From: Stramenopiles sp. TOSAG23-2
Taxonomy: Eukaryota; Sar
DNA length: 20,734 nucleotides
Direction: 5' to 3'
NCBI GenBank assembly: GCA_900128395.1
Contig: LT649399.1
Coordinates: 7,750 to 28,483, forward strand
Part shown: piece after piece, positions 20,403-20,734 of the stretch
Layout: every line of letters starts with the position of its first letter
Position numbering within the stretch: position 1 is the stretch's first letter
The notes under the pieces: model-generated
Seen by the model: only the letters and a program-made list of their open reading frames with translations
Databases searched by the model: none
What the model was told of the DNA's origin: nothing
Position numbers and translations under genes: made by a program

Positions 20403-20734
20403 AAAATTATTAAATGATATAACGATATAACTTATTAGATATTACGACGTAACCATTTCAAATAATTATGATATATGCATATCAGTATGATATGATAAAA
20501 ATATATTTTAAATGATATTATTGAAATATTTATATTTAATTTTATTATATTTTTAACTTCGTATATTAAATTTTTTTAACATTGTACGTGTGACTACGAA
20601 CGCGTACAGTAAATACAAATAATTCCGCATTATGTAGCAAGTACACGCACACACTACCACCATAACCACATAAATATCGATCGTCTTCTTTTTTCGCGTT
20701 TTTTTTCCCTTTTTTTTTTAATTTTGTTTTACTC
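20403..20734. other. AT-rich 3' flank of the SAC3 gene
   Basis: Downstream sequence of the SAC3-family gene up to the window end. It contains repeated ATGATAT/GATATG words at about 20469-20500, AACTTCGTAT at 20555-20564 (the same element as in other 3' flanks) and a T-rich end. No gene, RNA or repeat array is evident. Confidence 0.45.

Overview
The window looks like nuclear DNA of an AT-rich, intron-poor unicellular eukaryote. The gene families are eukaryotic: ubiquitin fused to ribosomal protein eS30, a cytosolic-type tyrosyl-tRNA synthetase, a SAC3/GANP mRNA-export protein and a FYVE/PI 3-kinase. Start codons sit in A-rich contexts, and asparagine- and lysine-rich low-complexity tracts are long. 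TAA, TGA and TAG all terminate genes here, so the code is standard. Very large frames (1282 and 1873 codons) run without introns. I cannot place the organism in a supergroup from this sequence. A free-living protist, perhaps a stramenopile, is only a guess.

Layout, left to right. A minus-strand gene for an acidic/basic coiled-coil protein of unknown function occupies 279-1376. A repeat-rich stretch follows (1523-2465), holding a 71-bp duplication, a diverged duplication of about 325 bp and a 7 x 37-bp minisatellite. Then comes a ubiquitin-eS30 gene (2715-3308) whose ubiquitin part is interrupted by 135 bp made of two small tandem duplications. A convergent minus-strand DUF445 membrane-protein gene lies at 3761-5146. 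A perfect direct tandem duplication of 2342 bp (2983-5324 and 5325-7666) then repeats the 3' part of ubiquitin-eS30 and the whole DUF445 gene (6103-7488). A GC-rich hairpin-containing patch (about 7557-7740) and the upstream region of the next gene follow.

The right two thirds is orderly and not duplicated: a FYVE/class-III-like PI 3-kinase (8078-11926, +), a convergent tyrosyl-tRNA synthetase with a C-terminal EMAPII-like domain (12597-14240, -), and a divergent SAC3/GANP protein with FG repeats and two CCCH zinc fingers (14781-20402, +).

These are mostly unrelated housekeeping functions (translation, ubiquitin supply, endosomal lipid signalling, mRNA export), not a pathway cluster. The unusual part is the duplication zone at 1.5-7.7 kb. 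All its most recent breakpoints inside the ubiquitin gene lie around one AG|GTAAAC sequence. The 135-bp insertion has a splice-donor-like sequence at one end and an acceptor-like sequence at the other, and removing it at those sites would restore an ordinary ubiquitin exactly. This makes the locus a candidate for a newly created spliceosomal intron. An assembly artefact must be excluded first.
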